A DNA stretch of 64,000 nt, taken from assembly GCA_947644305.1 (NCBI GenBank), contig CANRYS010000007.1, positions 1 to 64,000 on the forward strand, read 5' to 3'. A program made the position numbers and the translations under genes. The notes beneath the pieces were generated by a model. It saw nothing but the letters and a program-made list of their open reading frames with translations, was not told the origin of the DNA and made no database searches. This stretch comes from an uncultured Roseburia sp. Its GTDB lineage: Bacteria; Bacillota; Clostridia; Lachnospirales; Lachnospiraceae. This document shows positions 35,269 to 44,900 of this stretch, in pieces (within the stretch, counting starts at the first letter, position 1; every line of letters starts with the position of its first letter).

Positions 35269-36558
35269 ATGAAAGATTATGATATAGTAGTCATTGGTGC
35301 TGGTGCGGCCGGGATGATGGCGGCGGTCGCCGCAGGCAGACGGGGGTGCCGGGTCTGTATCGTTGAAAGGAATGAGAAACCAGGAAAAAAAATATATATA
35401 ACAGGAAAGGGCAGGTGCAATATCACCAATGCCTGTGATATGGATGAGCTGTTTCAGAATGTGATGACCAATCATAAGTTTATGTACAGTAGTTTTTACC
35501 GCTTTACGAATGAGGATGTCATCGCTTTTTTTGAAAAAGAGGGTCTCCCGATAAAGGTGGAGCGTGGAAACCGTGTCTTTCCGGTATCGGACAAATCCTC
35601 GGATGTGATCCGGGTGCTTTCTAGGGCGTGCCAAAAATGTGGTGTGGAATTTCTCTTCCACAGCCGGGTGAAATCAATCTTATGTGAAACCGATGGCCTT
35701 CAAGCTGTTAAGAGTGTGCGTCTCACGGATGGCAGAGAGATCACAGCCAGTCAGGTGATTGTGGCGGCGGGGGGCAGATCCTACCCCTCTACTGGTTCGG
35801 AAGGAGATGGTTATCTATGGGCGACACAGATCGGTCACACCGTAACCAAGTGCCTGCCGTCGCTGGTGCCAATGAATATCAGAGGAGAAGAGCCAGCGCA
35901 GATGCAGGGGCTGTCCATGAAAAATGTTGAGATGTCTTTTTATATCAGAAAAGTTGGTGGGAAGAAGAAGGAGCTGTACCGGGAATTTGGAGAAATGATG
36001 TTCACTCATTTTGGGATCACGGGACCGATCGTGCTCTCAGCCTCCAGTCGCATCGGCAGCGCTTTAGAGTCCGAACAGGTCTATGTTGAACTGGACTGCA
36101 AGCCAGCGCTTTCCAAAGAAAAGCTTCACAAGCGGATTCTGAGAGATTTTGAGGCAAATCCCAATGTGAGCCTTAAAAATTCACTGGGAGGACTTCTTCC
36201 CCGGAGCATGGTACCAGTAGTTTTGAAAATAAGTGACCTGACAGGCGAAAAGGCAGTCAATCAGGTGACTAGGGAAGAACGGGAAAAACTGGTGGATGTC
36301 ATAAAAGGGATGGTGTTTTCGGTTGACTCCCTTCGGGGCTGGAATGAGGCGATCATCACCAAAGGCGGCGTCAATGTCCGTGAGATCAATCCCGCCACGA
36401 TGGAGAGCAAACAGATCCATGGTCTGTATTTTGCGGGGGAGGTGCTGGATGTGGATGCATTGACGGGTGGTTTTAATCTTCAGATCGCATGGTCTACCGG
36501 TTATACGGCAGGGGAAAGTGCCGCGGAACGGGTATTGGACACCGAGAGGGATAAATAG
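35269..36558 (+). CDS. NAD(P)/FAD-dependent oxidoreductase, HI0933/BaiN-like family
   Basis: Flavoprotein of the HI0933 family, 429 residues. N-terminal dinucleotide fold YDIVVIGAGAAGMMAAVAAGRRG (about 3-25), the family marker GKKIYITGKGRCNITNAC near 40-57, VIVAAGGRSYPSTGSEGDGY near 163-182, and C-terminal GGVNVREINPATMESK and LYFAGEVLDVDALTGGFNLQIAWSTGYTAG. Members include bile-acid and other enone reductases and enzymes of unknown role; this position before cmk is common in Clostridia, so a housekeeping function is likelier than bile-acid metabolism. Confidence 0.9.
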   Translation: MKDYDIVVIGAGAAGMMAAVAAGRRGCRVCIVERNEKPGKKIYITGKGRCNITNACDMDELFQNVMTNHKFMYSSFYRFTNEDVIAFFEKEGLPIKVERGNRVFPVSDKSSDVIRVLSRACQKCGVEFLFHSRVKSILCETDGLQAVKSVRLTDGREITASQVIVAAGGRSYPSTGSEGDGYLWATQIGHTVTKCLPSLVPMNIRGEEPAQMQGLSMKNVEMSFYIRKVGGKKKELYREFGEMMFTHFGITGPIVLSASSRIGSALESEQVYVELDCKPALSKEKLHKRILRDFEANPNVSLKNSLGGLLPRSMVPVVLKISDLTGEKAVNQVTREEREKLVDVIKGMVFSVDSLRGWNEAIITKGGVNVREINPATMESKQIHGLYFAGEVLDVDALTGGFNLQIAWSTGYTAGESAAERVLDTERDK

Positions 36559-36595
36559 AGAAAGAACAAAGAAAAAAACAGAATGGAGAGAGACA

Positions 36596-37258
36596 ATGAA
36601 TATAGCAATTGACGGACCTGCCGGGGCAGGAAAAAGTTCCATCGCGAAGCTGGTAGCAAAAAAATTATCTTTTGTGTATATCGATACGGGAGCGATGTAT
36701 CGGACGATGGCTTATTATTTTTTGAAACACGGAATCGACATAAAAGAAGAAAAGGCGGTAGCGGAACACTGTGGGGAGATCGAAATCCGTATTGCCTATG
36801 AAAATGGCGATCAGCAGATCTTTCTCAACGAGGAAAATGTATCCAGGGAGATCCGCAGCGAGGAGGTAGGAAATCAGGCCTCGGTGGTCGCTGCCTACGG
36901 AGCTGTCAGGGAAAAATTAGTAGCCCTTCAGCGCCAGATGGCAGCTAGCACGGATGTGATCATGGATGGCAGGGATATCGGTACGGTGGTTTTGCCGGGT
37001 GCGGAATTAAAGATCTACTTGACAGCAAGTTCCGCGGTACGGGCGAACAGAAGATACAAAGAACTTCAGGAAAAGGGAGTAGATTGTGACCGGAAGAAGA
37101 TCGAAGAGGATATCATTCTTCGGGACAAACAGGATATGAACCGTGAAATATCTCCTCTCAAACAGGCAGAGGACGCGGTATATCTGGATTCGTCGGATAT
37201 GACCATCGATGAGGTGGTACAGGAGATCATTACTCTTGCGAAAGGGAGGAGCGTATGA
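36596..37258 (+). CDS. cmk: (d)CMP kinase
   Basis: Phosphorylates CMP and dCMP. 220 residues from the family start MNIAIDGPAGAGKSSIAKLVAKKL (P-loop 7-15); the frame is open further upstream but without similarity. Further motifs: DTGAMYRTMAYYFL, VIMDGRDIGTVVLP, KIYLTASSAVRANRR, and DLILRDKxDxxR-like DIILRDKQDMNRE. GGAGAGAG precedes the ATG. The stop overlaps the ispH ATG (ATGA). Confidence 0.96.
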   Translation: MNIAIDGPAGAGKSSIAKLVAKKLSFVYIDTGAMYRTMAYYFLKHGIDIKEEKAVAEHCGEIEIRIAYENGDQQIFLNEENVSREIRSEEVGNQASVVAAYGAVREKLVALQRQMAASTDVIMDGRDIGTVVLPGAELKIYLTASSAVRANRRYKELQEKGVDCDRKKIEEDIILRDKQDMNREISPLKQAEDAVYLDSSDMTIDEVVQEIITLAKGRSV

Positions 37259-38139
37259 AGGTAACACTGGCAAAAACGGCAGGATTTTGCTTTGGGGTAG
37301 AGAGAGCGGTGGAGATGGTTTATACGGAGGTACAGAAGGGAAAGCAAGTTTATACCTTTGGACCGATCATCCACAACGAAGAGGTTGTGTCTGATCTGGA
37401 AAAAAAAGGCGTGAAAGTGATTGGTGAACAGGATCTAAAAAAAATGGAAGGAGATGGAAGTGAGTTGTCTGGCTCCACGGTGGTCATTCGATCTCATGGC
37501 GTCTCTGAAGCTGTTTATCGGGCACTGGAGGAAAAAAAATGTGAGATTGTAGACTCTACTTGTCCTTTTGTAAAAAAGATTCATGATACGGTCCGAAAAC
37601 ACGCCGAACAGGGGTATGATATTGTTATCATCGGAAGCAAAGAACATCCAGAAGTACAGGGGATCCTGGGATGGTGTCTGGGACGGGGAACGGTGCTGGA
37701 AAAGGAGCAGGAAATATCTTCCTATGAGCCTCAGAATAATGGAAAAAAGGTATGTGTAGTGGCACAGACGACATTTAATTACAAAAAATTTAAAGATTTA
37801 GTTGAAATTATTTCAAAAAAAGGTTATGATATAATTGCTGTGAATACTATATGCAATGCGACGGCAGAGAGACAGAAAGAGGCACAGGAGCTTGCGGCCT
37901 GTTCCGATGCCATGATTGTGATTGGTGGAAAGAACAGTTCAAATTCCAGAAAACTATATGAAATCAGTAAAAATCAGTGTGAGAGCACTTATTTTATACA
38001 GACATTGGAAGATCTGGACATGGAATGCGTCCGGTCGTCTGAAAGCCTAGGTATTACTGCGGGGGCATCCACCCCAAAAAACATTATTCAGGAGGTTCTA
38101 GAGGCATGTCAGAAGAAAGAAGTTTTGGAGAATTATTAG
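37255..38139 (+). CDS. ispH: 4-hydroxy-3-methylbut-2-enyl diphosphate reductase
   Basis: Last step of the MEP isoprenoid pathway, Fe-S enzyme giving IPP and DMAPP. 294 residues. Cluster cysteines: AGFCFGVERAVEM (about 12), DSTCPFVKKIHDTV (about 101) and NTICNATAERQKE (about 196). Also GPIIHNEEVV, RSHGVSE and the C-terminal GITAGASTPKNIIQEVL. The last 34 bases overlap rpsA in another frame. In several Clostridia ispH and rpsA are fused into one protein; here they are separate but so arranged that a -1 shift at A-AAA-AAC (38076-38082) would join them. Confidence 0.97.
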   Translation: MKVTLAKTAGFCFGVERAVEMVYTEVQKGKQVYTFGPIIHNEEVVSDLEKKGVKVIGEQDLKKMEGDGSELSGSTVVIRSHGVSEAVYRALEEKKCEIVDSTCPFVKKIHDTVRKHAEQGYDIVIIGSKEHPEVQGILGWCLGRGTVLEKEQEISSYEPQNNGKKVCVVAQTTFNYKKFKDLVEIISKKGYDIIAVNTICNATAERQKEAQELAACSDAMIVIGGKNSSNSRKLYEISKNQCESTYFIQTLEDLDMECVRSSESLGITAGASTPKNIIQEVLEACQKKEVLENY

Positions 38140-39239
38140 AGGAATCATTAGTAACAATCCATAATAATGAGGTTGTAGAAGGGACAGTTATCGGCGTAAA
38201 GGATAGTGAAATTATCTTAAATATTGGATATAAAGCAGATGGTATATTGACAAAGAATGAATATAGCAACAATCCGGATGTTGATTTGACCAAAGAAGTC
38301 AAATTGGATGATAAGCTCACTGTAAAAGTGCTGAAAGTTAATGACGGAGAAGGCCAGGTTCTTCTTACCTATAAGAGATTACAGCAGGATAAGATGAACA
38401 AGATCTTTGAAGAAGCGATGGAAAAGGGTGAAGTTCTCACCGGTACCGTAGCAACTGCCTTAAAAGGTGGACTCAGCGTTGCTTATGGCGAGGGCAGAAT
38501 ATTTATTCCGGCGAGCCTGGTATCTGACGTATACGAAAGAGATCTGTCCAAATACGCAGGACAGGAGATTGATTTTGTACTCACAGAAGTAAATCCGCGG
38601 AAGAGAAGAATTATCGGTGACCGCAGACAGTTGGTTGTGGCAAAGAAAAAAGAGATGCAGGAAGAGCTGCTGGCAAAAATTGAAGTGGGCATGATGATTG
38701 AAGGTACTGTAAAGAACCTCACTGATTTTGGCGCTTTTATTGATCTGGGAGGAGCAGATGGACTCTTACATATCTCCGAGATGAGTTGGGGACGTGTAGA
38801 GGATCCAAAGAAACTGTTCAAGGTTGGTGATCAGGTGAATGTGATGATCAAAGATATTGTCGGCACCAAGATTGCCCTTACGATGAAACTGGATTCCAAC
38901 AATCCATGGAGAACTGCACCTGAGAAGTATGCTAAGGGAAATGTTGTGACAGGTAAGGTTGCCCGGATGACAGATTTTGGTGCATTTGTAGAGCTGGAAG
39001 AGGGCATCGATGCGCTGCTGCATGTGTCCCAGATCTCGATTGAGCATGTGGAGAAGCCATCTGACGTTTTGAAAGCAGGGCAGGACATCACTGCAAAAGT
39101 CGTTGATTTCAACGAGGAAGCAAAGAAGATTAGCCTTAGTATCAAAGCACTGGAGATTGAAAATCAGAAAGAAGCAGAAGAAGCTCCGGCTGAGGAGACA
39201 ATAGAAGCTGATAACGCGGAGGCAGATGAGGAAGTATAA
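38106..39239 (+). CDS. rpsA: S1 domain protein, ribosomal protein S1 homologue
   Basis: RNA-binding protein assisting mRNA capture by the ribosome. 377 residues with four S1 domains: about 17-85 (EVVEGTVIGVKDSEIILNIG), 100-165 (VLTGTVATALKGGLSVAYGEGR), 192-260 (MIEGTVKNLTDFGAFIDLGG), and 277-350 (VVTGKVARMTDFGAFVELEEG); acidic tail. This is shorter than six-domain enterobacterial S1 and typical of Firmicutes. CAGGAGG lies 9 bases before the ATG, inside ispH. Confidence 0.93.
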   Translation: MSEERSFGELLEESLVTIHNNEVVEGTVIGVKDSEIILNIGYKADGILTKNEYSNNPDVDLTKEVKLDDKLTVKVLKVNDGEGQVLLTYKRLQQDKMNKIFEEAMEKGEVLTGTVATALKGGLSVAYGEGRIFIPASLVSDVYERDLSKYAGQEIDFVLTEVNPRKRRIIGDRRQLVVAKKKEMQEELLAKIEVGMMIEGTVKNLTDFGAFIDLGGADGLLHISEMSWGRVEDPKKLFKVGDQVNVMIKDIVGTKIALTMKLDSNNPWRTAPEKYAKGNVVTGKVARMTDFGAFVELEEGIDALLHVSQISIEHVEKPSDVLKAGQDITAKVVDFNEEAKKISLSIKALEIENQKEAEEAPAEETIEADNAEADEEV

Positions 39240-39278
39240 TTCTGTACTCCAATGATTTAAAATTGCTGGTGTATATCT

Positions 39279-40058
39279 ATGTTAAATAATTATGAAGATT
39301 TCAAGAAAGAGTTTTTTAAGCTTTCTAAGATCGATCTGAATTCCTATAAGGAAAACCAGATGAAGCGAAGGATTGATAACTTTATCGAAAAGAACCAATG
39401 TGCAGGATATGTTAATTTTCTTAAATTGATTCAGAAAGACAGTGATATTTATGACATGTTTATTACGTATTTGACGATCAATGTCTCGGAATTTTACAGA
39501 AATCCGGCACAGTGGACGACTCTGGAAAAAGTTATCATTCCTCACCTTCTAAAGTGTTTTGGGAAAAAACTCCGAATCTGGAGCGCAGCTTGCTCGACTG
39601 GTGATGAGCCTTATTCTCTTGCCATGGTACTGAGTGATTATGTTTCCCTAAATCAGATCGAGATCATTGCTACTGATATGGATAAAGAGGTCTTATCCAA
39701 GGCAAAGCGTGGATGCTATAATGAAAAGAGTGTCAAGGGACTTCCGGATAAATATATCAATAAATATTTTAAAAAGGATGAACATGGACTGTATCATGTA
39801 GTGGATTCTATTAAGAAATGCATTACCTTCCGGCAACATAATCTTTTAAAGGATTCTTACATAGCAGACGTTGACCTGCTGGTATGCAGAAATGTTCTGA
39901 TCTACTTTACCGATGATGCGAAGGATGGAATTTATAAAGGGTTTGTGAAGAGTCTCAAAAGGAATGGAATTCTTTTTGTGGGAAGCACGGAGCAGATCAT
40001 TGGTCCGGACCGGTATGGTCTTGAGACATTTCAATCCTTTTTCTACAAAAAACTTTAA
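39279..40058 (+). CDS. cheR: CheR-type protein-glutamate O-methyltransferase
   Basis: Uses SAM to methylate glutamates of chemoreceptors. 259 residues. N-terminal helical CheR domain (about 1-70), then the methyltransferase domain with WSAACSTGDEPYSLAMVLSDY (SAM loop, about 108-128), IIATDMDKEVLSKAKRG, VDLLVCRNVLIYF and LFVGSTEQI. Ribosome site weak. It stands alone between rpsA and plsX, away from any other chemotaxis or flagellar gene, so it may serve receptors elsewhere in the genome or a non-motility system. Confidence 0.92.
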   Translation: MLNNYEDFKKEFFKLSKIDLNSYKENQMKRRIDNFIEKNQCAGYVNFLKLIQKDSDIYDMFITYLTINVSEFYRNPAQWTTLEKVIIPHLLKCFGKKLRIWSAACSTGDEPYSLAMVLSDYVSLNQIEIIATDMDKEVLSKAKRGCYNEKSVKGLPDKYINKYFKKDEHGLYHVVDSIKKCITFRQHNLLKDSYIADVDLLVCRNVLIYFTDDAKDGIYKGFVKSLKRNGILFVGSTEQIIGPDRYGLETFQSFFYKKL

Positions 40059-40076
40059 GAAAAGAAATGTGTTAAT

Positions 40077-40108
40077 AAGCCACTCGAACCAAATCGGGTG
40101 GCTTTAAA
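40077..40108 (+). terminator. hairpin after cheR
   Basis: AAGCCACTCGA pairs with TCGGGTGGCTT (about 40078-40104), with one G-U pair; only three Ts follow. A weak intrinsic terminator, placed just before the structured plsX leader. Confidence 0.6.
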
Positions 40109-40119
40109 AAAGAAAAGAA

Positions 40120-40238
40120 AGTGAAGGCAATTGCCGGTTCGGAAAAACCTCACCAGGCAATTGCTCGCCAGGTGTCAGAAATTCGTGACACCTGGCTCTC
40201 TTCACTCCATCGTTTGTGTCTGCGTTGCAGTCACAAAC
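40120..40238 (+). ncRNA. structured leader of plsX: three-way junction plus hairpin, unclassified
   Basis: P1 AGTGAAG (40120-40126) pairs with CTTCACT (40200-40206). P2 GCAATTGCC (40127-40135) pairs with GGCAATTGC (40156-40164), with inner GGTT/AACC. P3 GCCAGGTGTCA (40167-40177) pairs with TGACACCTGGC (40186-40196). Junction linkers are 0, 2 and 3 bases, a compact three-way junction. P4 GTTTGTG (40212-40218) pairs with CACAAAC (40232-40238), with inner CTGC/GCAG. The plsX ribosome site follows 30 bases later. All helices are exact. No known riboswitch class was recognised; it could be a new cis-regulatory RNA or a palindromic repeat element. Confidence 0.6.
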
Positions 40239-40275
40239 TTGAGATGCGAAAAAAAAGCGCAGAAAAGAGGTAATT

Positions 40276-41277
40276 ATGGAGAAGATTATTGTTGCCCTGG
40301 ATGCCATGGGCGGAGATTATGCACCGGAGCAGACGGTGCAGGGCGCAGTCAATGCGGTGAATTCCTCCGGGGAGATCAAAGTGATCCTGGTGGGAAAGCA
40401 GGATCTGATTCAGGCAGAGCTGGCGAAGTATGAATATAACGGTGATTCCATTGAAGTGGTTCATGCCGAAGAGATCATTGATATGGGAGATGTGCCCACG
40501 GCTGCGATCAAAAATAAAAAGGATTCGTCACTGGTGGTGGCCATGAGGCTGGTCCGGGACGGAAAAGCGGATGCGGTTGTTTCTGCGGGAAGCACCGGTG
40601 CGATTTTGGTAGGTGGACAGTTGGTAGTAGGGCGTCTGAAGGGGATCAAGAGACCGCCTCTCGCGCCTTTTGTGCCGACGACGAAGGGTTTTTCCCTGCT
40701 CATTGACTGTGGCGCCAATGTGGACGCCAGACCGGAGCATCTGGTTCAGTTTGCCCAGATGGGATCCATTTACTATGAAAATGTGATGGGGAAGAAGAAT
40801 CCTACAGTGGGGCTCCTCAATATCGGAACGGAAGAAGAGAAGGGGAACCAGTTGGTGAAAGATACCAAACCATTGCTAAAGGAATGCAAGGGAATTAACT
40901 ACATCGGCAGCATTGAGTCCCGTGAAATCGTGCGGGGGGCGGCAGATGTCATCGTCTGTGAGGCATTTGTAGGAAATATTGTGCTGAAGTTTTTCGAGGG
41001 ACTTGCCCTGACGATGTTTGACAGTCTCAAGCAGGGACTGTTATCCAGTCTGCGGACAAAGATCGGTACGCTGCTTGTCAAACCTGCCCTAAAAGGATTA
41101 AAAAAGCAGTTTGATACGAGCAGCCAGGGCGGCGCACCGCTTCTTGGATTAAAAGGGCTGGTGGTAAAGGCACATGGGAATTCTACCTGCAAGGAGATCG
41201 AGATCGCCATAAAACAGTGTGTCTCCTTTAAAAAGCAGGGAATAAATGAAAAAATCAAAGAAAGTATTTGTGATTGA
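40276..41277 (+). CDS. plsX: phosphate acyltransferase PlsX
   Basis: Makes acyl-phosphate from acyl-ACP for phospholipid synthesis (PlsX/PlsY route). 333 residues. Typical start IIVALDAMGGDYAPEQTVQGAV, then VVSAGSTGAILVGGQL near 95-110, RPPLAPFVPT, LLIDCGANVDARPEHLVQFAQMG, VGLLNIGTEEEKGN and SQGGAPLLGLKGLVVKAHGNS. AAAGAGG precedes the ATG. It follows a structured leader. No rpmF or DUF177 gene lies upstream and no acpP gene follows, unlike many relatives. Confidence 0.97.
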   Translation: MEKIIVALDAMGGDYAPEQTVQGAVNAVNSSGEIKVILVGKQDLIQAELAKYEYNGDSIEVVHAEEIIDMGDVPTAAIKNKKDSSLVVAMRLVRDGKADAVVSAGSTGAILVGGQLVVGRLKGIKRPPLAPFVPTTKGFSLLIDCGANVDARPEHLVQFAQMGSIYYENVMGKKNPTVGLLNIGTEEEKGNQLVKDTKPLLKECKGINYIGSIESREIVRGAADVIVCEAFVGNIVLKFFEGLALTMFDSLKQGLLSSLRTKIGTLLVKPALKGLKKQFDTSSQGGAPLLGLKGLVVKAHGNSTCKEIEIAIKQCVSFKKQGINEKIKESICD

Positions 41278-41965
41278 TATGAAGGACATCGAGGAATTTG
41301 AGGATCGGATCGGCTATGCATTTCACAATAAAAGACTTTTGCAGAATGCACTGACCCACAGTTCTTTTGCCAACGAGAGGCACTGGACGTACAATAGAAA
41401 TAATGAGAGACTGGAGTTTTTGGGGGATGCCGTGCTAGAACTGGTGAGCAGTGATTTTATTTTTCACGAGCACAGTGGTGACATGGAGGGCGAGATGACC
41501 AAGCTCCGCGCCAGCCTGGTCTGTGAGAGAAGCCTAGCGGATTCTGCCAGGCAGATCGGGCTGGGGCGGTTTATAAGACTTGGAAAAGGCGAGGCTGCCA
41601 CCGGAGGCAGAGAGCGGGATTCCATCCTGTCGGACGCTTTTGAGGCGGTGATCGGCGCCATGTATCTGGATGGTGGTCTGGAGATGGCGAAATCTTTTGT
41701 GAAGCGTTTTGTGCTCTCGGATATCGAGAACAAAAAGTTATTTTATGACAGCAAAACGGTATTACAGGAGATGATCCAGGCGCGGGGAACCGGAAGTATT
41801 TGTTATAAACTCGTATCAGAGACCGGACCAGATCATGCGAAAGTATTTGAGGTGAATTGTCTGCTGGATGGAACATGTCTCGGGACAGGAATGGGACATT
41901 CCAAAAAGACGGCGGAACAGAATGCTGCCTATGAGGCTTTATGTAAGCTGAAGAATAATAAATGA
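41246..41965 (+). CDS. rnc: ribonuclease III
   Basis: Cuts double-stranded RNA in rRNA maturation and regulation. 239 residues. The catalytic signature NERLEFLGDAVLELV is at about 52-66, with downstream acid residues in SDAFEAVIGAMYLDGG; the C-terminal dsRNA-binding domain runs about 165-236 (KTVLQEMIQARGTGSICYKL, HSKKTAEQNAAYEAL). The start overlaps the end of plsX behind GCAGGGA; ATG 41279 is the alternative. Could process the pnp leader helix at 1158. The acpP gene that often separates plsX and rnc is absent. Confidence 0.96.
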   Translation: MKKSKKVFVIDMKDIEEFEDRIGYAFHNKRLLQNALTHSSFANERHWTYNRNNERLEFLGDAVLELVSSDFIFHEHSGDMEGEMTKLRASLVCERSLADSARQIGLGRFIRLGKGEAATGGRERDSILSDAFEAVIGAMYLDGGLEMAKSFVKRFVLSDIENKKLFYDSKTVLQEMIQARGTGSICYKLVSETGPDHAKVFEVNCLLDGTCLGTGMGHSKKTAEQNAAYEALCKLKNNK

Positions 41966-41978
41966 TTGGAGTTTGTTT

Positions 41979-44900
41979 ATGTATCTGAAAAGTATCGAAG
42001 TTCACGGTTTTAAATCCTTCGCCAACAAGCTGGTGTTTGAGTTTCACAACGGCATAACTGGTATCGTGGGACCCAATGGCAGCGGAAAAAGCAATGTGGC
42101 CGATGCCGTCCGCTGGGTTCTGGGAGAGCAGAGTGCCAAACAGCTTCGTGGCGCCAGCATGCAGGATGTAATTTTTGCCGGAACAGAGCTTCGCAAGCCT
42201 CAGAGTTATGCTTATGTGGCGCTAACGATCTCCAATGAGGACCATAAGTTAAATGTACCTTATGAGGAAGTACAGGTGGCGAGACGGGTATACCGTTCCG
42301 GGGAGAGTGAATACCTTCTCAATGGTGCTGCATGCCGGCTGAAAGATGTACAGGAGCTTTTTTTTGACACCGGAATTGGAAAAGAGGGATATTCGATTAT
42401 CGGCCAGGGCCAGATCGATAAGATCCTCAGCGGTAAACCGGAGGAGCGCCGGGAGCTTTTTGATGAGGCGGCGGGAATTGTAAAGTTCAAAAAGAGAAAG
42501 GCGACAGCAGAAAAAAATCTGGAAGCTGAGAGCCAAAATCTGCTTCGCGTCAGCGATATCCTGACGGAGCTGGAAAAACAGGTAGGACCTTTGGAAAAAC
42601 AGTCAGAAAAAGCGAGAGAATACTTGCGGCTGAAGGAAGAACTGAAAAAATATGAGATCAGCCTGTTTATACAGGATTATGACAGCGGCCAGGAAGATCT
42701 GCAGGAGACAAAGACCAATATCTCTAACGCGGAAAAAGAACTGGAGGAGGTTAAGAAAGAACAGGAGAGTACCAAATCTCAGTTTGAAGAGGTGGAACAT
42801 CAGATCAAGAAATACGACGAGCTCCTAGAGCAGAAAAAGGAGAAATGCAATAGAGACCGTCTCACCCTTGCCGGTATCGAGGGAGAGATCCGCATCGCGA
42901 AGGAAAAGATCTCTTCTCTTTCTCATGGAAAAGAATACTATGCGGACCGCATGAACAGCATTCAGGCATCTGTGGATGAGGTGACGAAAGAGAAAGAAGG
43001 GTATCTCGAGAGCCAGAAAGAATTTACCGGTACGCTAGCGCAGATGCAGTCAGAAGAAGCAGAGCTTCTCGAAGAGACAGAGCGGCTCGGTGAAAGGATC
43101 GGGGAGATGGAGAAAACCATCGCTGAGCAGAATGACATCATACTGTCTTCCATGAATCAGACCTCGGAGATCCATATCGAGCATCAGAAAATTGAGTCCA
43201 TGATGGAGCAAAACTCCATCCGCAAGGCGGAGCTGAATCAGAGAATCCTGTCGAACAAAAGCCAGGTATCTACTGCCGTAGAACAAATGCAAAGGGAAGA
43301 GGAAGCCTTAGAGGAGATCCGCCGCTCGCTAGATGCAGAGTATGTGAAGAGAAAAGAATTTTTAAAGAAGGCGGAAGAATGCAGAGCGGAGTTTAATGAC
43401 CTGCGGCATGAACTCCATGAAAGGCAGAGGGATTATCATATGAAATCCTCCCGTCTTGCCACGTTGAAAAATATTACGGAGCGCTACGATGGCTACGGAC
43501 AGAGTATTCGTCGGGTGATGGAGCAAAAGCAGGAAAATCCTGGTATCGTTGGCGTTGTGGCAGACATCATACAGGTGGATAAAAAGTATGAAACGGCGGT
43601 GGAAACCGCTTTAGGGGGAAGTATCCAGAACATTGTCACAGAAGATGAGCAGACCGCTAAAGATATGATCACCTTCCTGAAAAAGCATCGTTATGGACGG
43701 GCTACGTTTCTTCCGCTGACCACAGTATCTGCCGCGGCGGGACGAATCAAGCCGGAGGTGCTCTCGGAAACGGGTGTGATCGGCTGCGTGTCGGAACTGG
43801 TAAAGAAAGATCATCGGTTTGACGGTCTGGTACAGTATCTGCTGGGCCGGTTTGTCCTGGTGGATAGCATTGACCACGCTATGGCGCTGGGAAGGAAATT
43901 CAAGCATACCCTGCGCATCGTAACGTTGGAGGGAGAGCTTTTGAATCCGGGTGGTTCCATGTCTGGGGGCGCCTATAAGAACAGCAATAATCTTCTGGGA
44001 AGGCGCCGGGAGATGGAAAAACTGGAAGAGGAGATCCAGAAGATTGAAAAATCCATGGACAAGCTTCGGGATAAGAGGAAGCGTCTGGAGGAAGAGGCAA
44101 GCAAGGCAGAGCAGAGGGCGAAAGAAAAGGATTCTGTGCTCAAGGAACTGGGGCTTCGTGAGAATACGGCGAACATCAAATATGAGCAGGCGGTGGCGGT
44201 GAAGGAGCAGAAAGAGGCAGAATTCAATGCCATTGTAAACGACGGCAAGGAGCTGGAAAGCCAGAAAAACATTCTGACGGAAACCCTGTCCCGTATCGAT
44301 TCCCGGCTGGAGGAGAGCCAAAGGAAAAACGATCAGGCGAAAGAGATCCAGGAGCAGACCACAGAGGAACTGGAAAAGGCGGCGGAAACTCTCTCAAAAT
44401 CCCAGGAAAGGCTGGCAGAGCTCAAGCTGGAGATCTCTTCTTTTACCCAGAAAAACAGTTTTCTTCTGGAAAATCTGGAGAAGACCGAGAACCGACTGAC
44501 AGAATTGGAAAAAGAATACCAGGCGCTTGTGGAGGAACAGAACAGTTCAGATACCCAGGTGGATCAGATGAACCAGTCTATCGAAGAGTTTGAGGGGCGG
44601 ATCACGACCTGCAAGGACGAGATCACCAAACTGGAACAGGAGATTGAAGACTATTCAAAGAAAAAAGAAGAGCTGATGGTTTCCCAGAAAGATTTCTTTG
44701 ACAAGAGAAATGAGATGATGGAGCATATCGGTGAACTCGATAAAGAATGCTTCCGGCTGGGGGCGCGAAAGGAAAAACTGGAGGAACAGCTAGAAAACCG
44801 CATCAACTATATGTGGAACGAGTACGAGGTTACCTATCACAATGCCAAAGAGATGGCGGGAGAACCGGAATTTACTTATGCCAGGATCAAAAACCTGGTG

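Noticed and set aside
35269-36558. Reading the flavoprotein as a bile-acid enone reductase (BaiN)
   Set aside because: The family match is general, and the neighbours are housekeeping genes; nothing points to bile-acid metabolism.
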